Source: Methanosarcina horonobensis HB-1 = JCM 15518 (GTDB taxonomy: Archaea; Halobacteriota; Methanosarcinia; Methanosarcinales; Methanosarcinaceae). Taken from it: a DNA stretch of 64,000 nt. Both the position numbers and the translations under genes were made by a program. This document shows, piece after piece, positions 18,805 to 27,885 of this stretch. The stretch is from NCBI RefSeq assembly GCF_000970285.1, contig NZ_CP009516.1, positions 1,405,036-1,469,035 on the forward strand, in the 5' to 3' direction. The notes under the pieces are model-generated. The model ran no database searches and was not told where the DNA came from. It saw only the letters and a list, made by a program, of their open reading frames with translations. Within the stretch, counting starts at the first letter, position 1; every line of letters begins with the position of its first letter.

Positions 18805-20070
18805 ATGAGACAGACTGCAGAATCCATTAGAGACCGGTTTATGAAACTTGGCGTCGATGTGCCTGTTGAGGACATCGAAAGCAGACTCGACGAGCTGATT
18901 AAAAAGTTCAAGGTACCTTCAAACGAAGCTCAGCGCAGTGTAACGAACTATTTTTTGAAAAAGTATTCAATTCCTAAAAATGAGTTTTATGTCAGGCAGG
19001 CTGAACCCCAGCTCACCAAAATCGCGAATATTTCGGAAAACGGGCAATGGGCAAACCTTAAGGCAAAGGTTGTTCAGCTCTGGGAAAATACCCATGAATC
19101 CATATCTCAGGTTGGACTTCTTGGAGATGAAACAGGAATCATAAAGTTTACCATCTGGAAAAATGCCGAACTTCCTCCTCTCGAGCAGGGAGAAAGCTAC
19201 CTTCTCAGGAGTGTAGTTGTTGGGGAATATAACGAGAGGTTCCAGGTCCAGGTTAACAAGAACAGCTCCATTGAGAAGCTCTCCGAGCCTGTTGAAGTAG
19301 GAGGCGGGGATTTCACTCCTGTGGTAAGGGAAGCCGAACTCAGGAACATTGCTGATCTTGTCGAAAACCAGTGGGCAACAGTAAGAGGAAAAGTTGTCCA
19401 GCTCTGGGAGAACTCCCATGAGTCTATAGAACAGGCAGGGCTTATAGGCGACGAAACCGGAGTCATCAAATTCACCAACTGGGCAAGTTCCGAACTTCCG
19501 GACATGGAAGAAGGGAAGAGCTACATGCTGAAAAATGTGGTCGTTAGCGAATGGAACGGCAAGGCTCAGGTCCAGCTTAACAGATCAAGCTCCATAGAAA
19601 CACTCGATGAAGACATTGAAGTAAGGACTTCCATGTTTACATACTTCGGGGCAATGGTTGATATTCAGACCGGATCCGGACTTATAAAACGCTGCCCTGA
19701 GTGTAAAAGAGCTCTGGTTAAAGGTGCCTGTGCCGAACATGGAAAGGTCAAAGGAGAATATGACCTCAGGATAAAGGCAGTTCTCGATTCCGGAACCTCC
19801 ACACAGGATGCCCTGATTAACAGAGAACTTACCGAAGAGCTTTCAGGCATCTCTCTTGACACTGCTATTGCAATGGCTGCAGATGCCCTTGACCCCGGAG
19901 TTGTGCTGGACAAACTGAAACACGAGCTTGTCGGCAGGTACTATACCGTCACCGGACACAAGCTTGACCGTTATATCCTTGTGGAATCGATTACTCCAAG
20001 GACTTCTCTTGATAGGGAACTGCTTGATCAAATGCTTGCTGAACCGCTCGCCCAACAGGAGGTGGAGTAA
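18805..20070 (+). CDS. rpa: Replication protein A-type ssDNA-binding protein (two OB folds plus zinc finger)
   Basis: Binds single-stranded DNA in replication and repair. At 421 residues it has an N-terminal helical segment, then two closely similar OB folds (W-A-N-L-K-A-K-V-V-Q-L-W-E-N about residue 77 and W-A-T-V-R-G-K-V-V-Q-L-W-E-N about residue 190) and a C-terminal zinc finger C-P-E-C...C-A-E-H. This is the architecture known for Methanosarcina RPA2/RPA3 rather than four-OB RPA1. I chose the ATG at 18805 because GAGGT lies about nine bases upstream; a TTG five codons earlier is less likely. The next gene starts at the base after its stop. Confidence 0.93.
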   Translation: MRQTAESIRDRFMKLGVDVPVEDIESRLDELIKKFKVPSNEAQRSVTNYFLKKYSIPKNEFYVRQAEPQLTKIANISENGQWANLKAKVVQLWENTHESISQVGLLGDETGIIKFTIWKNAELPPLEQGESYLLRSVVVGEYNERFQVQVNKNSSIEKLSEPVEVGGGDFTPVVREAELRNIADLVENQWATVRGKVVQLWENSHESIEQAGLIGDETGVIKFTNWASSELPDMEEGKSYMLKNVVVSEWNGKAQVQLNRSSSIETLDEDIEVRTSMFTYFGAMVDIQTGSGLIKRCPECKRALVKGACAEHGKVKGEYDLRIKAVLDSGTSTQDALINRELTEELSGISLDTAIAMAADALDPGVVLDKLKHELVGRYYTVTGHKLDRYILVESITPRTSLDRELLDQMLAEPLAQQEVE

Positions 20071-20640
20071 ATGGCAGGCTTCTTTAGAGAGGCAGCTCGC
20101 CGAGTTTTTGCCCAGGAGCTGAAAGACTCGAACCTTACCTCAAAGGATGAAAGCGACCAGTATGCTCCGCAGTATCTCCTCACCCCGACAGGGGCAAAAG
20201 TGAACCGCATCTTCGTTGTGGGTACACTTATTGAAAAAGAAGATATAGGCACTGACTCCGAGTACTGGAGGGGCAGAGTTTCCGATCCCACAGGTTCTTT
20301 CCTTGTCTATGCAGGGCAGTACCAGCCCGAAGCTGCTCAGTTCCTTGCTGAATGCGAACTGCCTGCTTTTGTTGCGGTGATCGGTAAGACCAGTACCTAT
20401 ACTACAGATGATGGAAATGTCCTTACCTCCATTCGTCCGGAATCTATCCAGCAGGTGGATGAGCTGACAAGGAATCTCTGGGTGCTTGATACTGCAAAGC
20501 AGACTCTTGAGAGGATAAGGGCAGTCGAGGCGCAGGAAGATCCTAACTCAAAGCTTGCAAAAGAGCACTATTCCACTGATACGGAGATTTACCGCGAAAC
20601 AGTGAAAAAGGCTCTCGAATCCCTTAAAGACAATACATAA
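20071..20640 (+). CDS. RPA-associated OB-fold protein (COG3390 family)
   Basis: A 189-residue partner of archaeal RPA. The core (V-G-T-L-I-E-K-E-D-I-G-T-D-S-E-Y-W-R-G-R-V-S-D-P-T-G-S-F) is an OB fold, matching the RPA-associated proteins that in haloarchaea are co-transcribed with rpa1 and rpa3. The start ATG directly follows the TAA stop of RPA (TAAATG), with the upstream GGAGGTGGAG within the RPA gene end as its ribosome-binding site, so expression is tightly coupled. It probably acts in the same ssDNA complex. Confidence 0.88.
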   Translation: MAGFFREAARRVFAQELKDSNLTSKDESDQYAPQYLLTPTGAKVNRIFVVGTLIEKEDIGTDSEYWRGRVSDPTGSFLVYAGQYQPEAAQFLAECELPAFVAVIGKTSTYTTDDGNVLTSIRPESIQQVDELTRNLWVLDTAKQTLERIRAVEAQEDPNSKLAKEHYSTDTEIYRETVKKALESLKDNT

Positions 20641-20689
20641 AAAGTAATAAATTTTGTAACCGTGTAAAACGGTATATTTAAATAGTCGG

Positions 20690-20717
20690 AAATTCAGGGA
20701 CTTTTTATCCTGAATTT
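20690..20717 (+). terminator. Hairpin after the RPA operon
   Basis: AAATTCAGG (20690-20698) and CCTGAATTT (20709-20717) form a perfect 9-bp stem, followed by TTCGTTTTC. It lies 50 bases after the COG3390 stop and is the likely transcript end. The rest of 20641-21009 is AT-rich with no gene seen. Confidence 0.5.
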
Positions 20718-21009
20718 TCGTTTTCAAGTAAAGGAACTTTATGTTTCTTTAGTTTTTCTGAATCCTTTTCTCAGGTTTTTATTTTGTTTTATTCTGGTTT
20801 TATATGCTTTTCCTATTCTTTTCCAGATTTCTTTCCATAAAGTTCCCTGAATTTAATTTAATGAAAAAATTTCTCTTTTTTTCACTAAATTAGAGAAGTT
20901 AAAGGCAAAATATAGATAAATAAACGAAGCAGATATAAAATAAGTACTACATGCTTGAATTAGAATCTACGTTAAAATTGATCAGTTAATCGATATATGG
21001 GATGATTCT

Positions 21010-21231
21010 GTGAAAACCTATCTTGTGGTCTGGTTCAGTAGTGAAGGAGTCCGCCCGTCTGAGGTCAACAGGAGGTTGCTGTCCCTGGGTTTCGAACCCA
21101 TGCAGGGCAGCTATGACTTTGTATATAACTGGAACAGCAATGTTGGTGTTGAAAAGATTCTCGAGTTTGGAGATAAAGTCTATCTGAGCCTTCAGGGCAC
21201 AGGTGTAATGTTCAAACTGGAGAGTATGTGA
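21010..21231 (+). CDS. Small hypothetical protein (archaeal, unknown function)
   Basis: A 73-residue protein beginning at a GTG, with K-T-Y-L-V-V-W-F-S-S-E-G-V-R-P-S-E-V-N-R-R-L-L-S-L-G-F as an apparent beta-alpha-beta start and a beta-rich C-terminal half (K-V-Y-L-S-L-Q-G-T-G-V-M-F). It looks like a ferredoxin-like small domain, but I do not recognise the family. It converges on the phosphoesterase gene. Confidence 0.65.
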   Translation: MKTYLVVWFSSEGVRPSEVNRRLLSLGFEPMQGSYDFVYNWNSNVGVEKILEFGDKVYLSLQGTGVMFKLESM

Positions 21232-21393
21232 ATTCCCAAAAGTTTGCTGAATAAGTAGTAGTTCCAGAGATCTCACCTAGCGAGGCATGTGCCTGATTTC
21301 TGGCAGCAGGTCCGGCAATAAGAGATCCCTAAACAGGTCTGAATCTATCTTCTTAAAAATCCACTGGCAGTTTAAGACGCCTGTACTTCTTTT

Positions 21394-21942
21394 TTATTTA
21401 TGACTCTTTTCCTCTTTTTGTTTTTTCAGGGCATCCCGGAACTTAATATATTCACAGCTGTCTCCTTCAAGTGTAATTACCCTTCCTTCTATACTCCCTT
21501 TTTTGATAATGAGTTCTACTACACTTGGACTTGACATTCTGGGTTTTGTAGGAGAACCAGGACAGACAAGCATTACGTCTTTTCTTTCAATCAAAGGGCG
21601 GTGCAGGTGGCCGAAAATCAGAATATCCACTTCCATTTCTTTTGCCAGATATCCCTGTGCTGTTGTATCCATTACTGAGAGCCCTCCTTCATGAATCACC
21701 CCGATTTTTACCCCTTCAACCTCAAATTTCAGCCTTTCGGGAAGGAGTTGCTTGAGTTCGAAGCTGTCATCATTTCCGGAAACGGCTTTCAGCTTGCCGC
21801 TGGCATTAAAGGCCTGATAAGCCTCTATAGTACTGAAGTCTCCTGCATGGACGATCAGGTCGCAGTCTTCGAGAAGGCTTTGAAGCTGCCCGGGAATCTC
21901 TCCTGTTTTAAGATGAGTATCGGAAAGTGCAATCAGTTTCAT
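21394..21942 (-). CDS. YfcE/MJ0936-type metallophosphoesterase
   Basis: A 182-residue calcineurin-like phosphoesterase. Metal-binding motifs are all visible: S-D-T-H at residues 7-10, H-A-G-D-F near 32-36, S-G-N-D-D near 55-59, H-E-G near 86 and F-G-H-L-H-R near 114-119. Members hydrolyse phosphodiesters or phosphoproteins in vitro with Mn or Ni; the physiological substrate is not known. Monocistronic, with an ATG start. Confidence 0.9.
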   Translation of the reverse strand: MKLIALSDTHLKTGEIPGQLQSLLEDCDLIVHAGDFSTIEAYQAFNASGKLKAVSGNDDSFELKQLLPERLKFEVEGVKIGVIHEGGLSVMDTTAQGYLAKEMEVDILIFGHLHRPLIERKDVMLVCPGSPTKPRMSSPSVVELIIKKGSIEGRVITLEGDSCEYIKFRDALKKQKEEKSHK

Positions 21943-22150
21943 GAGAAACCTCCGTTATAACGTAAAATGTACCGTTTGAAGATAAAAATGTACAGCGTAA
22001 ATTCAGGAAGCCTGAGAGTCACACTTTAATTTGAAATTTACGCTTAACATTTGAAAAACGAAGATTCGAGTTCCGGATCCATATTCAGAACCTCAGAACC
22101 CGAATTAAATATAAAAATAAAAATGAAAGATATTTTACTCGACTGTCAGT

Positions 22151-22939
22151 TTACTCAACTGTCAGGTCCACAAGTTCATACTCAAGGTTCTCGGTTTCCA
22201 GCCTATTCAGGAGAGCAGATACCTGTTCGTCCACTGAGACTACCAGAGATGAAAGTCCATGATATGCAGCCTCAATGACAGATTCATTTGTCCCGAACAT
22301 GACATTGGGACTTATGCCGATCTTGCGAAGAGCAATTAATGACTCCACACCGATTGCTGCTATATACGGTTTTGAACTTGCCAGCATTTTCAGACGCTCA
22401 AGGTCCACTTTCCTTGACCCTCCGCGCTCAACTCGCGGAACCTTGCAGATCGTGATATTTGCGTTTTCCAGGTCTATAAGTCCCTTGAGGCTGGTTACTC
22501 CTACATCGTCTCCCTGGGCAGCGTCGGATATGACAGTTCCTGATGCTCCTGTCTTTTCCGTGGTGCTCACATAGAGAAGCCCGTGATCCATTTTCAGGTA
22601 AACCTGCTGACCTTCTTTTACTTCCTCTTTCGTAATGGCTGTCCAGGTTGAGACATGGCTGATTATATCCTCCATGACAAAGCGGGCATACCGCTTCATT
22701 TCGGCAGCGTTTTCAAGGACCCATTCAACGCCTTCTTTTGTTATCCTGTACCGGACACGGCCCTCTGTGACAATCAGCCCGTCATTCACAAGTTCCTTAA
22801 TGTATTCGGAAACAGCCTGGGGGGTTATTCCAATTTTTGCGGCAATCTCTTTTTGCCTTACATTCGGCTGGTGGGCTGCAATCTCAATAAGGACCTGAAA
22901 CTTGGTGACTCCGCTCTTGGTCTGGAGGATTTTAATCAT
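22151..22939 (-). CDS. Winged-helix transcriptional regulator with C-terminal sensor-like domain
   Basis: A 262-residue protein. Residues about 12-75 form a winged helix (R-Q-K-E-I-A-A-K-I-G-I-T-P-Q-A-V-S-E-Y-I-K-E-L-V recognition region, then wing R-V-R-Y-R-I-T). The rest is an archaeal-specific domain with no known catalytic motif (G-V-T-S-L-K-G-L-I-D and V-E-R-G-G-S-R). I use the ATG at 22939; it overlaps the stop of the upstream regulator gene as TGATG, so the two are translationally coupled. Target genes are unknown; a role with the upstream partner is inferred. Confidence 0.8.
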   Translation of the reverse strand: MIKILQTKSGVTKFQVLIEIAAHQPNVRQKEIAAKIGITPQAVSEYIKELVNDGLIVTEGRVRYRITKEGVEWVLENAAEMKRYARFVMEDIISHVSTWTAITKEEVKEGQQVYLKMDHGLLYVSTTEKTGASGTVISDAAQGDDVGVTSLKGLIDLENANITICKVPRVERGGSRKVDLERLKMLASSKPYIAAIGVESLIALRKIGISPNVMFGTNESVIEAAYHGLSSLVVSVDEQVSALLNRLETENLEYELVDLTVE

Positions 22940-23460
22940 CAATCGTAATTCTCCTCAACATCTTCAATTAATTTTAATCTCTGCCCCATTACTGAAAGCC
23001 TTTCGGACCTGCGGGCAACAGCACAGATATAGAAAGGATTCTTGTTAAGAGTCCTTGTGAGGTTGCTCATTGAGGTGTTGCCTTCTTCTACCAGTCTTTC
23101 CAGTTCTTCCATAGCATCCTTGACCTCCTCATAAGGTTTGAAGGTCAGCATGATGATATCACTGAGGTCTTCAAAGGAACACTGAAAGTTCACCTGAACC
23201 TTTGAGTAAGAACTGTGGTATTCTTTTGAAGGTTTTTGTCCTGCTTCAGGGACTCTCCACTGGCTTTCAAGGAGCCCGGCTTTTTTCAGAATATGAAGAC
23301 TTTTTGATGAGTCCGAGCCTATAAACTCATCGATTTCCGCTCTGGTCATCCATTTATTAGAAAGTGCATCAAATATTTTTTTATGGGTTCTGGATCCAAA
23401 AGTCCTGAGTAATGGTACTAAATAGGAAGGATCGTTAATTATTCGAGTTCTTTTACCCAT
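22939..23460 (-). CDS. ArsR-like winged-helix regulator
   Basis: A 173-residue protein with an N-terminal winged helix (L-R-T-F-G-S-R-T-H-K-K-I-F-D-A-L-S and a recognition helix in S-S-K-S-L-H-I-L-K-K-A-G-L-L), a beta wing (Y-H-S-S-Y-S-K-V-Q-V-N-F) and a helical C-terminal part. It precedes and overlaps the regulator at 22151-22939. Upstream lies the deoxyhypusine-synthase-like gene, 64 bases away on the same strand, so all three may be read together. Confidence 0.78.
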   Translation of the reverse strand: MGKRTRIINDPSYLVPLLRTFGSRTHKKIFDALSNKWMTRAEIDEFIGSDSSKSLHILKKAGLLESQWRVPEAGQKPSKEYHSSYSKVQVNFQCSFEDLSDIIMLTFKPYEEVKDAMEELERLVEEGNTSMSNLTRTLNKNPFYICAVARRSERLSVMGQRLKLIEDVEENYD

Positions 23461-23524
23461 TTATGTCCTCTCCTTCTCGCCTTATGTTATCAGCTTTTAA
23501 ATTTTATAAGATTTGTGATGTGAT

Positions 23525-24562
23525 TTATTCGTTATAAGCAATCTCAAGCCCTTCGGGCCCATCCCATGTAAAAACAGGGGCAGAACGCTTTATCCCGCGG
23601 GACTTTTCATGCAGGGCATGAGCAACGATCGGGAGAGCAATGGTAGCGTCCACAAAAACCTGCACTTTTTTTGCCTGAGGTGCAATCTTACCCCAGGAAA
23701 CCGCTTCGTCAAAAGTGCAGCCTGAAAGCCCGCCCCAGTGCGGAGCATCCGAGGTATACTGGATAGCATATTCATGCCCGGCGACATCCATTCCCAGAAT
23801 CGAAGCTATCACTTCTGTCTGCTGGATAAAGTTCTTCGGGACTCCGCCCCCTACATAGATTACTCCCGTATGTCCTGACTTTTCTACAATCTGAGTAATT
23901 TCATCAACATCTTTTATCTGGTCTATTTCAAGTTTCAGCCCTCTTCTCCTTGCTATGGTGAGCCCTATGCCTATGGAACTGTCAGACAGGGCAGGCACAA
24001 ATATAGGGATATTATGCCTGTATGCACTTACAACTATTGAGTCTTCGGCAGCTCCTCTCCTTACAAGCTCTTTTCCGAGAAGATACATGAACTCCCTTGA
24101 AGAACAGCTAATCTCTCCGATCTCCTTTGCAAAATCTGCAATCAGGTTGTCTGCGGTTCTAAATTCTTCTTCAACTGCAAAGATATCATAAATTCTGTCC
24201 ACGCCGTGTTCAAAGAGTTTTTCATCGTTAGCGAGGTGTGAACCGACATAGTGCTTCCTACCGAGAGCTTCGTGAGAATCGTGAAACAGATTTGCCCCTG
24301 TGCTTACAAGGCAATCGATCTTTCTTTCCCGAATCAGATATGAAATAACCCTGCGCATTCCTGCAGGAACCATGGCTCCGGATAAACCCATAAGCACAGT
24401 AGTGTCCTTTTCTCCGAGCATATTGTGCCAGGCCTGAACTGACTCAGCAAGCTTTCTGCCCTGAAAGCCGGTTCTGAGCATTCCGTCCATCAATTCGCTT
24501 ATAGACCTGTCTTTTACATCAATTGGAACTGTCGGGTTGTTCGTGAATACATTGTGACGCAT
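23525..24562 (-). CDS. Deoxyhypusine synthase-like protein
   Basis: NAD-dependent aminobutyltransferase family; in archaea this makes deoxyhypusine on aIF5A, in some species from agmatine. I choose the ATG at 24562 (345 residues): a GGAG lies six bases upstream and M-R-H-N-V-F-T-N-N-P-T is a plausible N-terminus; a TTG 35 codons upstream gives an unmatched extension. The catalytic Lys is present in the E-A-V-S-W-G-K-I motif. However, the segment before it reads S-D-A-P-H-W-G-G-L-S-G-C instead of the E-F-D-G-S-D-S-G-A of canonical enzymes, as in the DHS-like/homospermidine-synthase-like branch, so the substrate is uncertain. The arginine decarboxylase gene lies upstream on the same strand. Confidence 0.82.
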   Translation of the reverse strand: MRHNVFTNNPTVPIDVKDRSISELMDGMLRTGFQGRKLAESVQAWHNMLGEKDTTVLMGLSGAMVPAGMRRVISYLIRERKIDCLVSTGANLFHDSHEALGRKHYVGSHLANDEKLFEHGVDRIYDIFAVEEEFRTADNLIADFAKEIGEISCSSREFMYLLGKELVRRGAAEDSIVVSAYRHNIPIFVPALSDSSIGIGLTIARRRGLKLEIDQIKDVDEITQIVEKSGHTGVIYVGGGVPKNFIQQTEVIASILGMDVAGHEYAIQYTSDAPHWGGLSGCTFDEAVSWGKIAPQAKKVQVFVDATIALPIVAHALHEKSRGIKRSAPVFTWDGPEGLEIAYNE

Positions 24563-24985
24563 ACCATTCTCCACATAAATAAGCAGATTGCGATAGATAG
24601 GTTTTGCCTGTGATCCCCTTATTGTCCTGTCTTGCAGGTACCCGGCAATAGACGGTAAGAGACGCAAATAACGTTAAGGGATTATATATTTTTTATTAAA
24701 TATCAATATATGCAGACTCTCTCGCCTGAAGAATCCTTGCAGAGGCAGGCTCTCTAAAGGAAGCCCGGTTTGATGTTTTTAAGAGTTATAAATTAAGAGT
24801 GAATTGCGTGTAATGAACGGTTAATGATTTTACTGCTTTAAGTTAATGATTCATAAAGGAAATATTAAAGTAAACATGGGGATGTTCATAAATAAGTGAT
24901 ACTGTGCAAATGATGTACGTAAATAATACTGCTAACGTATATGAAGTAACAGCATTACTTGAGTTCTGTACGAAAACCTTTTTAT

Positions 24986-25483
24986 TTAAACTACAAAAAT
25001 TGCTGCGGATATTACAGTCATCCAGTTTCCGTTTCCGTGCAAGAAGGCTGACCTGGAAATGCTGAAAGTTTTAAGAGGTGCTTCGTTTGTCCAAGTACTA
25101 TACATGCTTTCTGCAAGTTTTACGGCATGTTTCCCTGCATCCTCCTCACTTTCTTCGTAAGTGTGATACTCGGAGACATAACCGTGCTTGCCAGCGTCCC
25201 TGGGAAGAGCGCATCCGACGGAAGTAGTTAATGTTCTTCCGGGCTCATTGGAGGAGATCCTGGACATCACACAGAAAACTATCTCCCCAGGGATCAGTTC
25301 TTTCAGACCTTCTTCCTTTGTCACAATTTCACATTTCGGAGGCAGGATGGAACTTACAGTTACAAGGTTAAACTTTTCAATGCCTGCATCCCTGAGTGAA
25401 ACCTCAAATGATTCAAGTTTTTCTGGGTGTGTGCCGATTCCACTTGTGAAGAATACTTTCCTCGGAATTAACTTTGCAATCAT
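24986..25483 (-). CDS. pdaD: Pyruvoyl-dependent arginine decarboxylase
   Basis: Converts arginine to agmatine, the entry to archaeal polyamines and to agmatidine/hypusine chemistry. The 165-residue proenzyme contains the self-cleavage site V-T-V-S-S-I-L-P-P; cleavage between Ser-44 and Ser-45 would make the pyruvoyl group on the alpha chain. Other family marks are G-I-G-T-H near residue 15, R-I-S-S-N-E-P-G-R and the C-terminal G-N-G-N-W-M-T-V-I-S-A. Length is that of the Methanocaldococcus enzyme. It lies about 420 bases upstream of the deoxyhypusine-synthase-like gene. Confidence 0.95.
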   Translation of the reverse strand: MIAKLIPRKVFFTSGIGTHPEKLESFEVSLRDAGIEKFNLVTVSSILPPKCEIVTKEEGLKELIPGEIVFCVMSRISSNEPGRTLTTSVGCALPRDAGKHGYVSEYHTYEESEEDAGKHAVKLAESMYSTWTNEAPLKTFSISRSAFLHGNGNWMTVISAAIFVV

Positions 25484-26093
25484 TTTTGCAGCCTTGAAAT
25501 ACCATCAATTTAAGCTTAAATCAGATAGCAATTATTATTTTTAAGCGTTACCCTTCAATTCTGCTGGAAAAAAGTTTGATTTTTATTTCTTCAGGTATTG
25601 CGGACTGCAAAACTTCATTTCTATCCATTTCTATTTAAATGCGTTTCTCAGGAAATCCTTACACTAAGTTTTTTACACTAAGTCTTTCGATTTAAAGTTC
25701 CTTTACTTTTATTACCTATGTTAAATAAATTTCTTCACTCAAAATTAATCTCTAACTGATAAGATTTTCTTTGCTTTTATATTTTCTTACCAATACTTCC
25801 TGGCTCCTGGATTTTTTCACTGGAATTCTTTTACTTTCCGGTTACTTCCCGATCTTTCTGCAAAATCTCTCATAAGCTTTATATTATGCAGGATAATTAC
25901 ATCGTGTGTTACTCCCTGCAATTTTCCTGTCCGCAGCCTTTTAATCGGGAAATGTTCAGTTTTTTCCGGAGGCTTTCGGAAATGCGGACCCGATTACATG
26001 CGTTATTGTAGCAGGAGATTGTGTTTTCCTGGCTTCAGGCCTGAAGACAAACTATCATTAATTAACCCTAATCTCGATATAAAGGCAGAGAAA
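25484..26093. other. Intergenic region, no supported gene
   Basis: Divergent region between pdaD and the helix-turn-helix-like gene. It is T-rich on the plus strand and contains a short direct repeat TTACACTAAGT at 25659-25669 and 25673-25683. An in-frame extension of the downstream gene reaches back to 25998 but shows no homology-like character. Confidence 0.3.
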
Positions 26094-26744
26094 ATGGCAG
26101 AGAAACTCAACCTTAAACTTATGCAACTGCTCGATGGCAGGCAGCTTTCAATAAGCGGACTCACGCGGGAATTGAAAGCTGAGGGAATAGAAGAACACAG
26201 GCTGGTTCTGACCGGCTACCTCAGGGCACTCAGGGATCTTGAACTTCTAGAAGAAAGCGAGGTTCCCCCCTCCAAAATCTATGCCTTGTCTGAAAAAAGC
26301 AAAGAGCCTTTGCCGGAAAAAGGCAGGGACCTCAAGTCAGCAGATTCCTCTGAGCCTGAGGACATTTACCTTATTTTCAGGACACAGCTCCTTAAAATCG
26401 ATCTGGACTTCCGGATTCCTGTTGGCGTATATGTAATTTCCCGACTTTTCGAAAGACCCTGTTTCCGCAGGGAATTAAAACTGGTAGGGATCACCCAGAA
26501 GCATCTTGACCAGTATATGGAAAAACCCGGCATTGTTTGCGAAGCTCCGGACTCACATCTGAGAAAGTCCAGAGCCGACATCACAAAAATTGAAATCCCC
26601 TCAGATGACCCTGCATACGAAATTCGCGAAAATAGGGAAGAGATAACAAGGCTTGCAAATGACGTGCTTGCAGGGATGATAAAACACAGGATAGACCTTG
26701 AAGGGCTCGTGGCAAAAAGCAAGCAAACTACCCTGCTTCCCTGA
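26094..26744 (+). CDS. Hypothetical protein with N-terminal winged-helix-like domain
   Basis: About 216 residues from the ATG at 26094 (M-A-E-K-L-N-L-K-L-M-Q-L-L-D-G-R-Q-L); a 32-codon longer start at 25998 exists but begins with an unlikely Cys/Arg-rich leader. The first 60 residues look like a winged helix (S-I-S-G-L-T-R-E-L-K-A-E-G-I ... L-R-D-L-E-L-L), followed by an acidic linker and a second helical domain (F-E-R-P-C-F-R-R-E-L-K-L-V-G-I-T-Q-K-H). The nitrilase gene follows after 78 bases in the same direction. Function not recognised; DNA binding is inferred. Confidence 0.65.
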   Translation: MAEKLNLKLMQLLDGRQLSISGLTRELKAEGIEEHRLVLTGYLRALRDLELLEESEVPPSKIYALSEKSKEPLPEKGRDLKSADSSEPEDIYLIFRTQLLKIDLDFRIPVGVYVISRLFERPCFRRELKLVGITQKHLDQYMEKPGIVCEAPDSHLRKSRADITKIEIPSDDPAYEIRENREEITRLANDVLAGMIKHRIDLEGLVAKSKQTTLLP

Positions 26745-26822
26745 AAACCTTTACACTGATTCCAATCCTACCTTTATGCGGATCTGAACTAATCAACGAT
26801 CAAGCCGCAGGCTGGCCAGAAC

Positions 26823-27734
26823 ATGAAAGTTGCCTGTATCCAGATGGATGTGCTTCACTGTAAGAAGCAGGAAAACCTTGAAAATGCCCTTTACATGGCT
26901 CTCGAAGCTGTTGAGAAAGGGGTCGAATTAGTTGTTTTTCCCGAAGTTTTCTCCACAGGTTTTTGCTATGAAAATCTCGGCCATGTCGCAGAAAGTTTTC
27001 CTTCCCCGGTCCTTGAAAACCTGGCATGTTTTTCCGAAGCTAACGACTGCATCATTCTGGGTTCAATTATCCAGAAGGACAGTGGAGAAAAGTGTAGAGA
27101 AAATGGTTTTAGAGAAAATGGTTTTACAGAAGAAGACTCAGAAGAAAACGGTGCTGCAGGAAAAGAAAATAATATTTCCGGAAAAAAAAGGGAAATACCG
27201 GAAAGTAAAAACTCCGCCTTCTACTACAATCTCGGCTTTTGCTTTGAGTCAGGAACCCTTGCGGGTACTTACCGTAAAACTCACCCCTTCAAAAAAGAAA
27301 ATAGTTATTTCTCAAAGGGCAGTTCGATAGAACCTATTTCCCTGAAAAAACAAAACCTGAAAATTGGCTTTGAGATCTGCTATGAGATCCGTTTTCCCGA
27401 GGTTGCAAGAAAACTGGCCCTTGCCGGCTCTGACCTGCTTGTGACCACAGCTGCCTTCCCAAATCCCAGGTCCGAACACTGGAAGATCCTTGCAAAGGCA
27501 AGAGCAATCGAAAACCAGATCCCGCACATCGCCTGCAACCGGACAGGTTCTGCTCCTGACTGCGACTACTTCGGAAAATCGATGATTATCGATGCATGGG
27601 GTGAAGTAAAAGCCGAGGCAGGGCATAAAGAATGTGTGATTGTTTGCGACCTTGACCTGTCCGGAAAAGATGAGATTCGAAAAGTTATTCCAGTTTTTGA
27701 AGATAGGAGACCTGAGCTTTATTCCGACAGTTAA
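26823..27734 (+). CDS. Carbon-nitrogen hydrolase (nitrilase superfamily amidase)
   Basis: A 303-residue amidase/omega-amidase-like enzyme. The Glu-Lys-Cys triad is visible: F-P-E-V-F near residue 41, Y-R-K-T-H-P-F near 155 and E-I-C-Y-E-I-R-F-P-E near 187. Between strands at about residues 87-130 there is an extra acidic low-complexity insertion (E-N-G-F-R-E-N-G-F...), encoded in part by an exact 15-bp tandem repeat (27096-27110, 27111-27125). Its place near pdaD suggests N-carbamoylputrescine amidase activity as one option, but omega-amidase or another carboxamide is equally possible. Confidence 0.87.
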   Translation: MKVACIQMDVLHCKKQENLENALYMALEAVEKGVELVVFPEVFSTGFCYENLGHVAESFPSPVLENLACFSEANDCIILGSIIQKDSGEKCRENGFRENGFTEEDSEENGAAGKENNISGKKREIPESKNSAFYYNLGFCFESGTLAGTYRKTHPFKKENSYFSKGSSIEPISLKKQNLKIGFEICYEIRFPEVARKLALAGSDLLVTTAAFPNPRSEHWKILAKARAIENQIPHIACNRTGSAPDCDYFGKSMIIDAWGEVKAEAGHKECVIVCDLDLSGKDEIRKVIPVFEDRRPELYSDS

Positions 27735-27885
27735 TGTATTTTCGGAACTTTTTTGAAAAATCAGATTAATCTTATTAAACCTGTGTTGTTTTTATTACTG
27801 TGAGCAGCACGCAATTTGATTGAAAGCTGGTTTCTCAATTCAATCGTATAAGTCCTGTACCGGAATATTTTAGGGAAGTAGAAAA

